Shown here in pieces: positions 45,633 through 56,249 of a stretch of 64,000 nucleotides of DNA. The stretch's first letter is position 1. Each line of letters begins with the position of its first letter. The notes under the pieces are model-generated. The model saw only the letters and a program-made list of their open reading frames with translations. It did no database searches and was not told the DNA's origin. The DNA is from Saccopteryx bilineata. Taxonomy: Eukaryota; Chordata; Mammalia; Chiroptera; Emballonuridae. The stretch lies in NCBI RefSeq assembly GCF_036850765.1, contig NC_089491.1:132300266-132364265 (forward strand), in the 5' to 3' direction. The position numbers were made by a program, and so were the translations under genes.

Positions 45633-45879
45633 AAGTGAAACTAAGAGACATTGATAAGAGTGTGGTGGTTACGGGAGGGAGGGGGGAATGGGAGAGGGAA
45701 AGGGGGAGGGGGAGGGGCACAAAGAAAACAAGATAGAAGGTGACAGAGGACAATCTGACTTTGGGTGACGGGTATGCATCATAATTGAACGACAAGATAC
45801 CCTGGTCTTGTTATCTTTGAATATATGTATCCTGATTTATTGATGTCACCCCATTAAAAAAATAAAATTATTTAAAAAA
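45633..45879 (+). other. L1 3' UTR with G-rich tract
   Basis: The G-rich run at about 45673-45718 has several blocks of three or more Gs and could form a G-quadruplex, a known feature of L1 3' UTRs. The equivalent part of the old L1 lies at about 8505-8568. An A-rich tail follows. Confidence 0.8.
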
Positions 45880-45960
45880 AAAATACGAATGCTCATAGTG
45901 CTTATTTTCAGCATAGTTATAAAGCATTTGTTCAGTATCTATCATAGTATGGGCCACTAG

Positions 45961-46080
45961 AAATGTAGTGTCAAAAAAGCCAATCCCATATGTACCTTAA
46001 TTTTTTATTAATCACCTTTATAGAGCTCAGTCTCTCATTTTTTTCCAGTCTTTGCTCAAAAGTAATCGACATGGAAAGTC
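45961..46080. other. Short unique stretch
   Basis: Nothing recognised. Confidence 0.3.
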
Positions 46081-46565
46081 CTCCCCTGGCCATTCTCTCT
46101 GTAGTAGGTAAAATTCTAAGGTGGCCCCATGATCTCCACCCCCTGGTGTACTGTCCTTGTGCAGGTGGACCCTGTGATTCAATGGGACCTAAATCCCATG
46201 ACTGGATTACTAATCTCAGAATCTGAGTGGAGGTTACCCTGGGTGGCCTTATCTCATCAGAGTAGCTCTTAGAAGAGGAAGAAGAAATTATAGACATTGT
46301 TCTTCTACCTCCAGGGTTTCTACAGCTGTGGGTACTGAACTCCGCCAACAAACACGTGAGTTTGGAAGAGGACCCCTAACCTCACATTCAACCCAACCCT
46401 GGCTGACTTTCTGACTACAACCTTGTGAGACTTAAGCAGAGAACCCAGTGAACTGTAGGCCTTGATTCCTGTCCATGAATAATATGAGATAATACATTTG
46501 TGTTGCTTTAAGCCACTAATTTGTAGTGATTTGTTATGCAGCAATAGAAAACTAGTGTGCCTCAA
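46081..46565 (+). repeat. MLT1-like (ERVL-MaLR) solo LTR
   Basis: The order of words matches MLT1 LTRs: attctaaggtggccccatga, caccccctggtgta, gttgctttaagccactaatt, and gttatgcagcaatagaaaac near the end. It is old and diverged. Confidence 0.8.
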
Positions 46566-46654
46566 ATAGTACACTCTCTACCAACATTCTTTATTCCTCT
46601 TTCATGTATTATTTTTCTTTAGAGCATTTTTGCTACCTGAAATTATACTGTATT

Positions 46655-46795
46655 TAGTCTGAGTGTCCACTGGATTACAGTTTCTAGAAGGGAAGGGAGT
46701 CTGGCTTGTTTACTGTTTGTTCTCAGTTTCTTAGAGCAGTGCTTGGCAGATGACAGGCACTCACTAAATATTTGTTAAATGAACTCCTAACCAAA
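46655..46795 (+). mobile_element. L2 3'-end fragment
   Basis: Words gagcagtgcttggcagatga and caggcactcactaaatattt followed by gttaaatgaa are characteristic of the L2 3' end. Confidence 0.75.
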
Positions 46796-46890
46796 CAGGG
46801 TGGGGCAAAACTATGCTTACAGTTGTATGTGAAACAGAGTTTATTCTGTAATTTATTTTTAAATACTGTATTATTTTAAATACAAACATC
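46796..46890. mobile_element. Possible mariner-type MITE end
   Basis: CAGGGTGGGGCAAAACTATG, then cttacagttgt, resembles a mariner-like terminal repeat. The opposite end was not found. Confidence 0.35.
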
Positions 46891-47156
46891 TATAATTGTA
46901 CTTTCATCACACTCTGTATATTGAAGTTTCTTAAAATATAGGAAGACTTGCTTCATCTGTAATTTGCTGAATTTCTAACTTAATTTTAATAGATTTTAGT
47001 TAATTCCTTTAAATTTTAGAGATGTAATGAATCATGTTTACATATCATTTTTATTTCTTTCAATTATTTATGCATTTTAATTTTGCCTTTTGCCTTGTTA
47101 ATAAGATCATTAAAGCAATATTATCTACATTAGATATAAAGAACACATCTATTTAT

Positions 47157-47360
47157 CTTTTTTCTTTTTTTATTGATTGATTTTAGAGAAACAGAGAGGA
47201 AAGGAGAGAGAGAAAAAGGGAGGGTGAAAGCAATCACTTGTCATTCCACTTAGTTGTGCATTTATTGGTCCCTTCCTATATGTTCCCTCACTGGGGATCG
47301 AACAGATAACATTGGTGTTTCAGGACACACTCTCACTGACTCAGCTAACTGGCAAGAGTC
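47157..47360 (-). mobile_element. Old tRNA-derived SINE
   Basis: The minus-strand head (CTTGCCAGTTAGCTGAGTC) and the GA-rich region remain; the copy is strongly diverged. Confidence 0.65.
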
Positions 47361-47552
47361 TGAGAACACATCTAGTTCTTATTATATTAGGAATAACCTT
47401 AGCATTCTATAATGTTAATTACTTGTTTTGAATAAATATTTTTAATGTTGATAAAATACCCTTTATCCTAGGTTTTTAGTAGTATGTTATTAGAAATGGA
47501 TCTTGAATCTTGTAAATGGGTTTTTGCATTTACTTAAGTATAATTAGTTGTT

Positions 47553-47943
47553 TTTCTTTTTTTTTTTTTTCATTTTTCCGAAGCTGGAAACAGGGAGGCA
47601 GTCAAACAGACTCCCGCATGCGCCCGCCCAGGATGTGCCCGACCAGGATCCACCAGGCATGCCCACCAGCGGGTGATGCTTTGCCCCTCTGGGGTGTCGC
47701 TCTGTTGCTTACAGAGCCATTCTAGGGCCTGAGGCAGAGGCCACAGAGCCATCCCCAGCGCCCTGGCCATCTTTGCTCCAATGGAGCCTCGCAGCGGGAG
47801 GGGAAGAGAGAGACAGAGAGGAAGGAGAGGGGGAGGGGTGGAGAAGCAAATGGGTGCCTCTCCTGTGTGTCCTGGCCGGGAATCGAACCCCGGACTCCTG
47901 CACGCCAGGCCGACGCTCTACCGCTGAGCGAACCGGCCAGGGC
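47553..47943 (-). mobile_element. Long tRNA-derived SINE (family A)
   Basis: Minus-strand head GGCCCTGGCCGGTTCGCTCA. TGTTTTTCTT-like words occur on both sides. Confidence 0.93.
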
Positions 47944-49035
47944 CTGTTTTTCTTATTAAACTATAAAATATTTTTCATTTTATAAAGATTTTCTTATATA
48001 AAGTGATATATACCCTAGATATTGTAGAATATCAATTTTGTTTTATTTTCCTTATGCAGTCATACTATATGAGATTATTCCATCTCTTTTTTGACAGATT
48101 TTTATATTAGAATGTATTCCCAGGACATTTAAGCATAGTTTACACTGCTTTCTGTAAAATGGAGAAGGACTTTTCTGTATTCCAGGACTTCTTAAGATTT
48201 CAGAATGTGTTTATATAATTCTATTTGCTTATAATTTTTAAATTTTCCTTTATACTCTTAATTTCTTCTCATTTTATAGTCAGATTTTTTTTATTAATAC
48301 ACCATATGTTTTTCTTTCTTTTATAGTAGATTTTCTAGAACTTCATTTCTTGTGTTGGTGTTCTCTCTAGTTTCTGGGTTATCTTATAAATTCCACTTGT
48401 CATATATATATTTGTCCTTTATTACTTCTTTTTTCATATTTACTCAGGTGACCTTCTGTCATTTTTTAAAACCTTTCTCTTTTTGTCTGAGTTGGAGAAT
48501 AAAGTGATTTCTTTTTTCACTTTTATAGTAAAAGTATTTGAGGATATAAATTTCTTTCTAACTATGGTCAACAATAGCATTGGTTTGCAATGTTATATTT
48601 CTTTTCATTATTTTCTAATTAATCTTTCTGTATTATCTCCTAGAGCTTACTGAGGAGGCTATTCAGTGCTTTGAAACATTTTTTTTTTACTTTTTAGTTT
48701 ATTTATACATAGATAAAATATATTTTATATATCATTATTTTATATATTACTTCAAATACATATAAAGCTGTATATATATGTTGTGATATGAGAACCAAGA
48801 TTTTTTATAGTGATACGAGAATATAGATAAAGTATTTGTTGATAATTTTTATATTTTATGTATCTTATATAATCAGTTTTATAATTGATGCATGAATATA
48901 TTCAAAGAAGGTATATTCTCTGAAAGGAAATAATTTGATATTAATCCCTTATTCAAAAATACTGATATTCTATATATTTTACCTATATGACTAGCATGAA
49001 CTATTATTTTAAAATTTTACTGTTTCACTTGTATT
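47944..49035. other. AT-rich stretch without recognisable genes
   Basis: Possibly old L1-derived sequence by its texture, but I cannot assign it. Confidence 0.35.
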
Positions 49036-49039
49036 TTAA

Positions 49040-49395
49040 CTTCCTTCCTTCCTTTCTCCCTTCCTCCCTTCGTTTCTTCCTTCCTTTCTTTTCTGTGAGA
49101 GAGACAGACACAGACAAGGATAGACAGGAAGGGAGAGAGATGGAGAGATGAGAAGCATCAATTCTTCATTTGCTGCACCTTAGTTGTTCATTGATTGTTT
49201 TCTTATATGTGCCTCAACCAGGAAGCTCCAGACAAGCCAGTTACCCATAGCTCAAGCCAGCAGCCTTGGGCTCAAGCCAGCGACCCTTGGCTAATGTCTA
49301 TGAGCCCATGCTCAAACCAGCGACTTCAGGGTTTCAAACCTGGGTCCTCTGTGTCCCAGGCTGATGCTCTATCCACTGTATCACTGCCTGGTCAA
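49040..49395 (-). mobile_element. tRNA-derived SINE (family B), TTCC-rich tail
   Basis: The minus-strand head is GACCAGGCAGTGATAC. Its tail side on the plus strand is a run of ttcc/ttcctt words (49041-49090). CTTGTATTT recurs on both sides. Confidence 0.85.
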
Positions 49396-49590
49396 GCTTG
49401 TATTTCTATTTATTTTCCCTTGCTTAAAGTTTTAACACTACAGTGTGTCCGTAAAGTCATGGTGCACTTTTGACCGGTCACAGGAAAGCAACAAAAGACG
49501 ATAGAGATGTGAAATCTGCACCAAATAAAAGGAAGTATCTCCCAGTTTCATACCTATTCAGTGCAGTTCGATGTAGGCTCATGCACAGAT

Positions 49591-49982
49591 TTTTTTTTTT
49601 CATTTTTCTGAAGCTGGAAACAGGGAGAGACAGTCAGACAGACTCCTGCATGCGCCCGACCAGGATCCACCCGGCACGCCCACCATGGGCGACGCTCTGC
49701 CCACCAGGGGGCGATGCTCTGCCCATCCTGGGCATCGCCATGTTGCGACCAGAGCCACTCTAGCGCTTGGGGCAGAGGCCACAGAGCCATCCCCAGCGCC
49801 CGGGCCATCTTTGCTCCAATGGAGCCTTGGCTGCAGGAGGGGACGAGAGAGACAGAGAGGAAAGCGCGGCGGAGGGGTGGAGAAGCAAATGGGCGCTTCT
49901 CCTGTGTGCCCTGGCCGGGATCGAACCCGGGTCCTCCACACGCTAGGCCGACACTCTACCGCTGAGCCAACCGGCCAGGGCC
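49591..49982 (-). mobile_element. Long tRNA-derived SINE (family A) nested in the mariner-like element
   Basis: CATGCACAGATTTTTT-like flank at the left and CACGCACAGATTTTTT at the right are the duplicated target. The SINE enters the 3' part of the small ORF. Confidence 0.93.
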
Positions 49983-50281
49983 TCACGCACAGATTTTTTA
50001 GGGCTCCTTAGGTGCCTATCCCATATAGCCTCTTCAGACTCGTCACTGACTGATGGCCTACCAGAACGGGGTTTCTCCACCAAACTGCCTGTTTCCTTCA
50101 ATCGCTTATCCCACCGAGTAATGTTATTCCTATGTGGTGGTGCTTCATTATAAAAGTGCCGATATTCACGTTTCACTTTGGTCACGGATTCGAATTTAGC
50201 GAGCCACAGAACACACTGAACTTTCCTCTGTACCATCCACATCTCGACTGGCATGGCCGTGAGGTGCTCCATTGTATACAC
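49983..50281 (-). pseudogene. Small transposase-like HTH ORF of the mariner-like element, copy 1
   Basis: The frame from 50281 codes a helix-turn-helix type N-terminal region of an IS630/Tc1-mariner-type transposase: VQCVLWLAKFES, RHFYNEAPPHRNNITRW, GSLVEKPRSGRPSVSD. The catalytic DDE/D part is absent. The SINE insertion removes its original end. Confidence 0.65.
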
Positions 50282-50443
50282 GGTGTTACATCATCATCTG
50301 TGCATGCGCACATGATGCCACATCATCCTACAGAAACTAGGAGGGTTTTCCTTCTATTTGGTGCAGATTTCACATTTCTATCGTGTTTTGTTGCTTTCCT
50401 GTGACTGGTCAAAAGTGCACCATGACTTCACGGACACACTGTA

Positions 50444-51752
50444 TGTACCACAGCTTTTTAATCCACTCGTCCACTGATGGACACTTGGGCTGTTTCCAGA
50501 TCTTCGCTATTGTGAACAATGCTGCCATAAACATGGGGGTGCATTTCTTTTTTTCACTAAGTGATATGGTGTCCTTGGGGTATATTCCTATAAGTGGGAT
50601 AGCTGGGTTAAAGGGCAATTCTATTTCTAATTTTTTGAGGAATCTCCATACTGTTTTCCACAGTGGCTGCACCAGTCTGCATTTCCACCAGCAGTGCAGG
50701 AGGGTTCCCCTTTCTCCACATCCTCGCCCAGCACCTATCCTGTGTTGTTTTGTCAATGAGCACCATTCTGACTGGTGTGAGGTGGTATCTCATTGTGGTT
50801 TTAATTTGCATTTCTCTAATGATTAGTGATGTTGAACATTTTTTCATTTGTCTGTTGGCCATCTGTATGTCCTCTTTAGGGAAGTGTCTATTCATTTCTT
50901 GTGCCCATTTTTTGATTGGATTGTTTGTCTTCTTGGTGTTGAGTTTATAAGTTCTTTATAAATTTTGGTTATTAATCCCTTATCAGATGTATTGTTCAAT
51001 ATGTTCTCCCATTGTGTGGTTTGTCTTTTTATTCTGTTCATATTATCTTTAGCTGGGCAAAAGCTTTTTAGTTTGATATACTCCCATTTGTTTATCCTGT
51101 CTTTTATTTTATTTGCCTGTGGAGATAATTCAGCAAAAATATTGCTGCGATAGATGTCGGTGAGCTTACTGCCTAAGTTTTCTTCTAGGATATTTATGGT
51201 TTCACGATTTACATTTAAGTCCTTTATCCATTTTGAGTTTATTTTTGTGCATGGTGTAAGTTGGTAGTCTAGTTTCATTTTTTTGCAGGTAGCTGCCCAG
51301 TTTTCAAAACATCATTTGTTAAAGAGACTGTCTTTACTCCACTGTAAGCTCTTACCTCCTTTGTCAAATATCAATTGTCCATAAAGATGTGGGTTTATTT
51401 CTGGGTTCTCTGTTCTGTTCCATTGATCTATATGCCTGTTCTTATGCTAGTACCAAGCTCTTTTGAGTACAATGGCCTTGTAGTATAACTTGATATCAGG
51501 AAGTGTGATACCTTCCACTTTATTCTTCTTTTTCAAGATTGCTTAGGCTATTCGTGTTCTTTTTTGGTTCCATAAAAATTTTTGGAATATGTGTTCTATA
51601 TCTTTGAAGTATGTCATTGGTATTTTAATTGGTATTGCATTGAATTTATAAATTGCTTTGGGAAATATAGACATTTTAATGATGTTTATTCTTCCTAACC
51701 ATGAGCAAGGTATATGCCTCCACTTGTTTGTATTCATTACTTTATGTAATTT
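50444..51752 (-). mobile_element. Older L1 fragment, ORF2 C-terminal part
   Basis: Minus-strand translation gives L1 ORF2 blocks in order: [20 protein letters not shown] (51700s), [18 protein letters not shown] (51230s), [20 protein letters not shown] (50830s), and the Cys-rich end near 50700. It differs from both other L1s of the window and holds stops and indels. The piece at 54087-54615 is an upstream part of the same or a similar element. Confidence 0.88.
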
Positions 51753-51754
51753 TT

Positions 51755-51860
51755 TTTTTCAAATTTCAGGCCCCAATATTAAGGTGTGTCTTATAAATGG
51801 GATAGTCTTATACAAGGGGAAGTACGGTACTTGTATTACTTGCTTTTCTCCCCGGCTCAA
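51755..51860. repeat. Unassigned repeat, DNA-transposon-like
   Basis: The words gtgtgtcttataaatgggat and cttatacaaggggaagtacg recall those near 8870-8930. It is continued after the SINE near 52204-52250 (gagtgagtcttagacggatg). Confidence 0.3.
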
Positions 51861-52203
51861 TTTTTTTTTTTTTTTTTTTTACACAGACAGAGAGAGAGTC
51901 AGAAACAAGGACAGTCATACAGGAATGGAGAGATGAGAAGAATCAATCATTAGTTTTTCGCTGCACATTGCCACACCTTAGTTGTTCATTGATTGCCTTC
52001 TCATATATGCCTTGACTGCGGGCCTTCAGCAGACCGAGTAACCCCTTGCAACCCCTTGCTTGAGCCAGGAACCTTGGGTCCAAGCTGGTGAGCTTTTGCT
52101 CAAACCAGATGAGCCTGCACTCAAGCTGGCAACCTCGCGGACTTGAACCTGGATACTCTGCATCCCAGTTGATGCTCTATCCGCTGTGCCACCGCCAGGG
52201 ACC
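51861..52203 (-). mobile_element. tRNA-derived SINE (family B)
   Basis: A T-run and acagacagagagagagtcag mark its left end on the plus strand. The head region near 52180-52200 is diverged. Confidence 0.85.
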
Positions 52204-52259
52204 AAGACAAGCGTCAAGAGTGAGTCTTAGACGGATGTAACAAAGGGAATCTGGTCATT

Positions 52260-52372
52260 TTAAAAAAATAAAACATCATTCAGACTTAACTATAAATAAA
52301 ACGGAAATAATGTAAGTTATTTATTCTTCTTTGTGGACCGGTACCAAATGGGGGTTGGGTACCACTGCTCTA
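52260..52372 (-). mobile_element. hAT-like transposon end fragment
   Basis: The plus strand ends tggaccggtaccaaatgggg, then ttgggtaccactg, resembling the 3' end of common hAT elements. No other end was found. Confidence 0.5.
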
Positions 52373-52555
52373 CAAGTACAGATAATAACAAAAAGTATTC
52401 TAATTCCCAGAAATAGTCACTTTCATATCACCATGCTTTTACTTATGGAGTTGTCTTCCTCATAGGTCTCCTTTAGCCAACACCCATTCCTCAAGGGTTA
52501 GATCAATGTCAACTTTGCTAATTCCCTTCCCATGTTCCCCAGAAAGAACAAAGCC

Positions 52556-52743
52556 CTAGTCTTACCTGTGGTGGCGCAGTGGATAAAGCTTCAGCCTGAA
52601 ACACTGAGGTCGCCAGTTCAAAACCCCGGGCTTGCCTGGTCAAGGCACATATGGGAGTTGATGCTTCCTGCTCCTCCCCCTTTCTCTCTCTCTCTGTAAA
52701 ATGAATTAAAAAAATCTAAAAAGAAAAAAACTCTTAAAAAAAA
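52556..52743 (+). mobile_element. tRNA-derived SINE (family C)
   Basis: Head CTAGTCTTACCTGTGGTGGC, B-box region GCCAGTTCAAAACCCCGG, TC run and A-tail. Confidence 0.88.
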
Positions 52744-53723
52744 AACTAAGCCTGTCTTCCACACCCATTTGCTAGGTTCCCATCACATTTTATCAATTCT
52801 TTTACCACATAGCTTCATTATAGTCGTACACATAGACTCTCCCCTGCTCATGTGTGGACTTCTTGAAGATAGGCTATCCTTATATTCATTGGGGGTTTAA
52901 TAAATATTAACTGGCTGAAGAAGACTGTATTAACTTAGTGTTTTCTGCCAAACTAGCTTAAATAGTCTTAAGTTTTATTTGAAGCCCTATGACTTATTAA
53001 AATGAACATTGTTGATCATATATTATTTTCTTTAATAAACATAACTTTAACAATCAAATGGTTTATTTTATGAACATAACCCAATCTAAACACCTCTGTT
53101 TCAGTGTTTGTCCTACTATATACTCTGAAAAGCTTAAATACCATGTGGATTGAAATGGAGATGGTTCACCTTTCAATTTATAAGTGCCTGATCAATTATA
53201 TTTATGGAATAAAAAAACTACTTAGTTTCTTATAAAGCTGCACAATTAGCTTTACAAATGAGAAAAACCAATGTTTTGAGACATGGTAAAAATAAATATC
53301 TCAGGAAAGGATGTGCAATTTAAGGTCAAACACTAAGAGCATACTTTTTCTGTGAGAAAGAAATTAGGGCAAATAACCCTACCACAGAAATGCAAGCACA
53401 AGCAGTTCTGTTATGAACGAAGATACTGAAAAATAAAATCAATCAATCCTGTAAGGACATCAAAGAGCACATTAGGGAAGAAGCTGAGGTAGGCAGAGTC
53501 CCAACCACTCAGCCTTAGCCACTTACCCTAACGACCGGAAGCTAGATGCTAGCTAGCTGCTGGTCACTAACATTGGAAATGAACACAGTACTAGTTATCC
53601 TCCACTGCAGAAAAACGTAGCATAGTCAAGTTCAACTCCCAAAGAACCAAATGCTGATGAAGAGAACAAGTCTCAACATTATGTCCTGCAGGACATATTT
53701 TAAGTAGCAAATTTGTTAGTGCC
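52744..53723. other. Unique sequence, no gene recognised
   Basis: AT-rich. An L2-like word string (gggtttaataaatattaact) occurs near 52893. No exon is seen. Confidence 0.45.
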
Positions 53724-54086
53724 TTTTTTTTTCTTTTTTTTTTCTGAAGCTGGAAACAGGGAGGCAGTCAGACTCCTGCATGCGCCCAACTGGGATCCAC
53801 CTGGCACCAGGGGGCGATGCTCTGCCCATCTGGGGCATCTCTCTGTTGTGACCAGAGTCACTCTAGCGCCTGAGGCAGAGGCCATGGAACCATCCCCAGC
53901 GCCAGGGCCATCTTTGCTCTAATGGAGCCCTGGCTGCTGGAGGGGAAGAGACAGACAGAGAGGAAGGAGAGGGGGAGGGGTGGAGAAGCAGATGGGCGCT
54001 TCTCCTGTGTGTCCTGGCCCGGAATCGAACCCAGGACTTCTGCACGCCAGGCCAATGCTCTACCACTGAGCCAACTGGCCAGGGCC
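53724..54086 (-). mobile_element. Long tRNA-derived SINE (family A)
   Basis: Minus-strand head GGCCCTGGCCAGTTGGCTCA. It lies at the edge of an L1 fragment. Confidence 0.92.
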
Positions 54087-54615
54087 AAAATCTTAGCACT
54101 TTTAAAATACAATTTGATTTTATCAAATGCTTTTTCTGCATCTATTGAAATTATCATATGGTTTTTCTTCTTCTTTTTGTTTATGTGATGAATCACATTG
54201 ATTGATTTACGAATATTGTACCAGCCTTGCCTCCCCAGAATAAATCCCACTTGATCATGGTGTATGATTTTTTTCCATATATTGTTGGATCCGGTGTGCT
54301 AATATTTTGTTGAGGATTTTAGCATCTCTATTCATCAGAGATATTGGCCTATAATTTTCTTTCCTTGTGTTGTCTTTGTCTGGTTTTGGAATCAGTATTA
54401 TATTCGCCTCATAAAAGGAGCTTGAAGTCTTCCTTTCTCTTGATTTTTTGAAATAGTTTGAGAAGGATAGGAATTAGTTCTTCTTTGAATATTTGGTAGA
54501 ATTCAGTTGTGAAGCCATCAGGCCCCGGACTTTTCTTTGTTGGGAGTTTTTTAATAACTGTTTCCATCTCATTTGGTGTAATCAGTCTGTTTAGGTTTTC
54601 TGATTCTTCCAAGCT
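54087..54615 (-). mobile_element. Older L1 fragment, RT part of ORF2
   Basis: Minus-strand translation gives RT blocks [35 protein letters not shown] and [20 protein letters not shown]. About 190 residues expected between this part and the piece at 50444-51752 are missing. Confidence 0.88.
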
Positions 54616-55208
54616 GCCTTTTGTCTAGCAAAGAGTCCAAACTGACTTTGAAACATGTTTTCTTATTCCAGTCAAGAAACAGTGCTTGGTATGTTTTGGC
54701 AGGCAGTTTTTCCTTTAGGTCTTTCCTTACACAGGTGTTTTATTTTTCCTTTGGCTTTCTTCAATAAGTTACAACGCTATTTTTTACCCCCCCCCCAAAC
54801 ATTCTCTACCAAGCTTACCCTTTATCGTTTTCATTTTTATTGTTTTAGAAGCCATCATTTTCACTTCTGCTTCCTCACTCTCTCACACTCCAGCCCTCTT
54901 AGCCCCATGTATACACATTTTCTATTTCAGTCCGATAGAAGCTGTTACATGTTGAAGGGGGAAGGAAAAAAGAATTCCAGGCTCTAAGCAGGGAATCTTC
55001 CAGACCAAGTCTCACACCGGAACCCTAAGTGTCTGGAACCAAGTCTGCCAGGAGGTATGCGGGCCACCAGAACAGGGTCAGCATCAAAGTGATCTGGTAT
55101 CTGAAGAGCTGCTTGGTTCCCGATAAACCAATCAGCATGCGAGGCTGTGCAAGAGCAAGGGAGGATCCTGATTACAGAGGTGACTGAGTTAAAGTTTAAA
55201 GGGGCAGG
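54616..55208. other. Unique sequence
   Basis: No gene or repeat recognised. A run of Cs occurs near 54787. Confidence 0.4.
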
Positions 55209-55312
55209 TGAGCCAGGTCGCAAGGTTTCACGTGCATTTTGCATTTACCAGGTCACTATTAACCTGGAACGCCGGTCTCCTTAAATTCCACCAGAAACAT
55301 TACTTAGCCAAC
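55209..55312 (+). repeat. 104-bp direct repeat, left copy
   Basis: TGAGCCAGGTCGC...TTAGCCAAC, identical over all 104 bases to 55838-55941. It abuts the LTR start. Confidence 0.97.
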
Positions 55313-55835
55313 TGTAAGGACCAAGAGAAGATCAGAAAATAAGCAGGGCACTAATGGAACAGGGAACTTAAGGGTTACAGGCAGGTCCTGCTCCTGTTCT
55401 GTTAGGAGTAACATGCCCAAGGTCGTTCAAGAAGCAGAGACAGATAGGGACTCTGGGAAGCTGAGAGAGAAGAAAAAAAAAAAAAAGGAAAAAGAGACAA
55501 AGGTTTGCATTCTATTGGTTAAAAGACCCTTATCAGAAGTTTAGGTTTGGAATTCGCCAATGAGCTAGACCCCAGCCCCTGTTGCTATGCTATGTGCAGT
55601 CCCCTTAGCAAATAGGTTACCGCCACATCTGCTTCTGTATGAGGCTTGCTTGCTTAGCTTATAAAAAGATTTAGCTGTGAGCGCTAGGGGCGGCTCCCAT
55701 TTGCAGCTCCTTGTGGGCAAGATGTCTCCGGACATCTCGGGAGTTCGCCCCTGCGCAGGTTAAACTGGCCAATAAAGTAACATCTTAACTCCTGAAAGTC
55801 TCCAACATTTGTTCTCGTACCCGGTGGATGCTACA
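55313..55835 (+). repeat. Solo LTR, TG...CA, 523 bp
   Basis: Begins TGTAAGGACC and ends GGATGCTACA. A TATA-like TTATAAAAAG (near 55658), an AATAAA (55772) and the TG/CA termini support an LTR. Its family is not recognised. No internal retroviral sequence remains. Two bases (TT) separate its end from the right 104-bp repeat. Confidence 0.8.
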
Positions 55836-55837
55836 TT

Positions 55838-55941
55838 TGAGCCAGGTCGCAAGGTTTCACGTGCATTTTGCATTTACCAGGTCACTATTAACCTGGAACG
55901 CCGGTCTCCTTAAATTCCACCAGAAACATTACTTAGCCAAC
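55838..55941 (+). repeat. 104-bp direct repeat, right copy
   Basis: Identical to 55209-55312; flanking sequences differ from there outward. Confidence 0.97.
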
Positions 55942-56249
55942 CATTCATAAAATGGTCATTAATGGTCAATGGAGGAGTAGCCATAGAGTGGGGCAGAGGC
56001 CATTAAAATCCTCCCTCCTTTCCCAGCTCCACTCCAGGTCGTCAACAAAACTCAACTGGTTCTTGAAATAGTAAATCACTCAAAAAGACTCGCCTAATCG
56101 CCAAAGCTGATTACCAAAATGCTATCAATAAACAGTGGAATAAGTTTCCCCTTCCCGAATGGCTGGGGTAAATTGTGTTGGCATTTAATGAACGCGAAAT
56201 GTTTTATTACCTGCTAACAAAAGAAGCAAATGCGCTATTAAGCTGAAGT
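55942..56249. other. Unique sequence between the repeat and the CpG island
   Basis: Nothing recognised. Confidence 0.4.

Larger units (their letters stand above)
38091..45879 (+). mobile_element. Full-length L1 retrotransposon, young but with a broken ORF2
   Basis: About 7.8 kb, flanked by perfect 15-bp target duplications AAAATACGAATGCTC (38076-38090 and 45880-45894). It has a complete 5' UTR starting GGGAGATGACGTCAG, an intact ORF1, an ORF2 with one frameshift and one nonsense change, a G-rich 3' UTR and a short A-tail. It shares family identity with the old L1 at 1-8735 but lacks its SINEs and most of its lesions. Confidence 0.97.
37940..45960 (+). repeat. MIR split by the full-length L1
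   Basis: MIR words occur at 38020-38080 (ctgtgtgaactgg, cgttaacctcttggaacctc, agttttctcattggtaaaat) and continue after the L1 at 45895 (atagtgcttattttcagcat). Joining the two sides across one copy of the duplication would give an ordinary MIR end. The L1 is therefore a later insertion. Confidence 0.65.
49441..50441 (-). mobile_element. Mariner-like MITE with a DNA-binding-domain ORF, copy 1 (SINE inside)
   Basis: The ends CAGTGTGTCCGTAAAGTCAT and its inverted counterpart (atgacttcacggacacactg) form terminal inverted repeats of over 50 bp. TA dinucleotides flank it (49439-49440 and 50442-50443). It lies beside or within a minus-strand L1. Without the SINE it is about 600 bp. It closely matches copy 2 at 58637-59231 in the opposite orientation. 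Confidence 0.92.
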
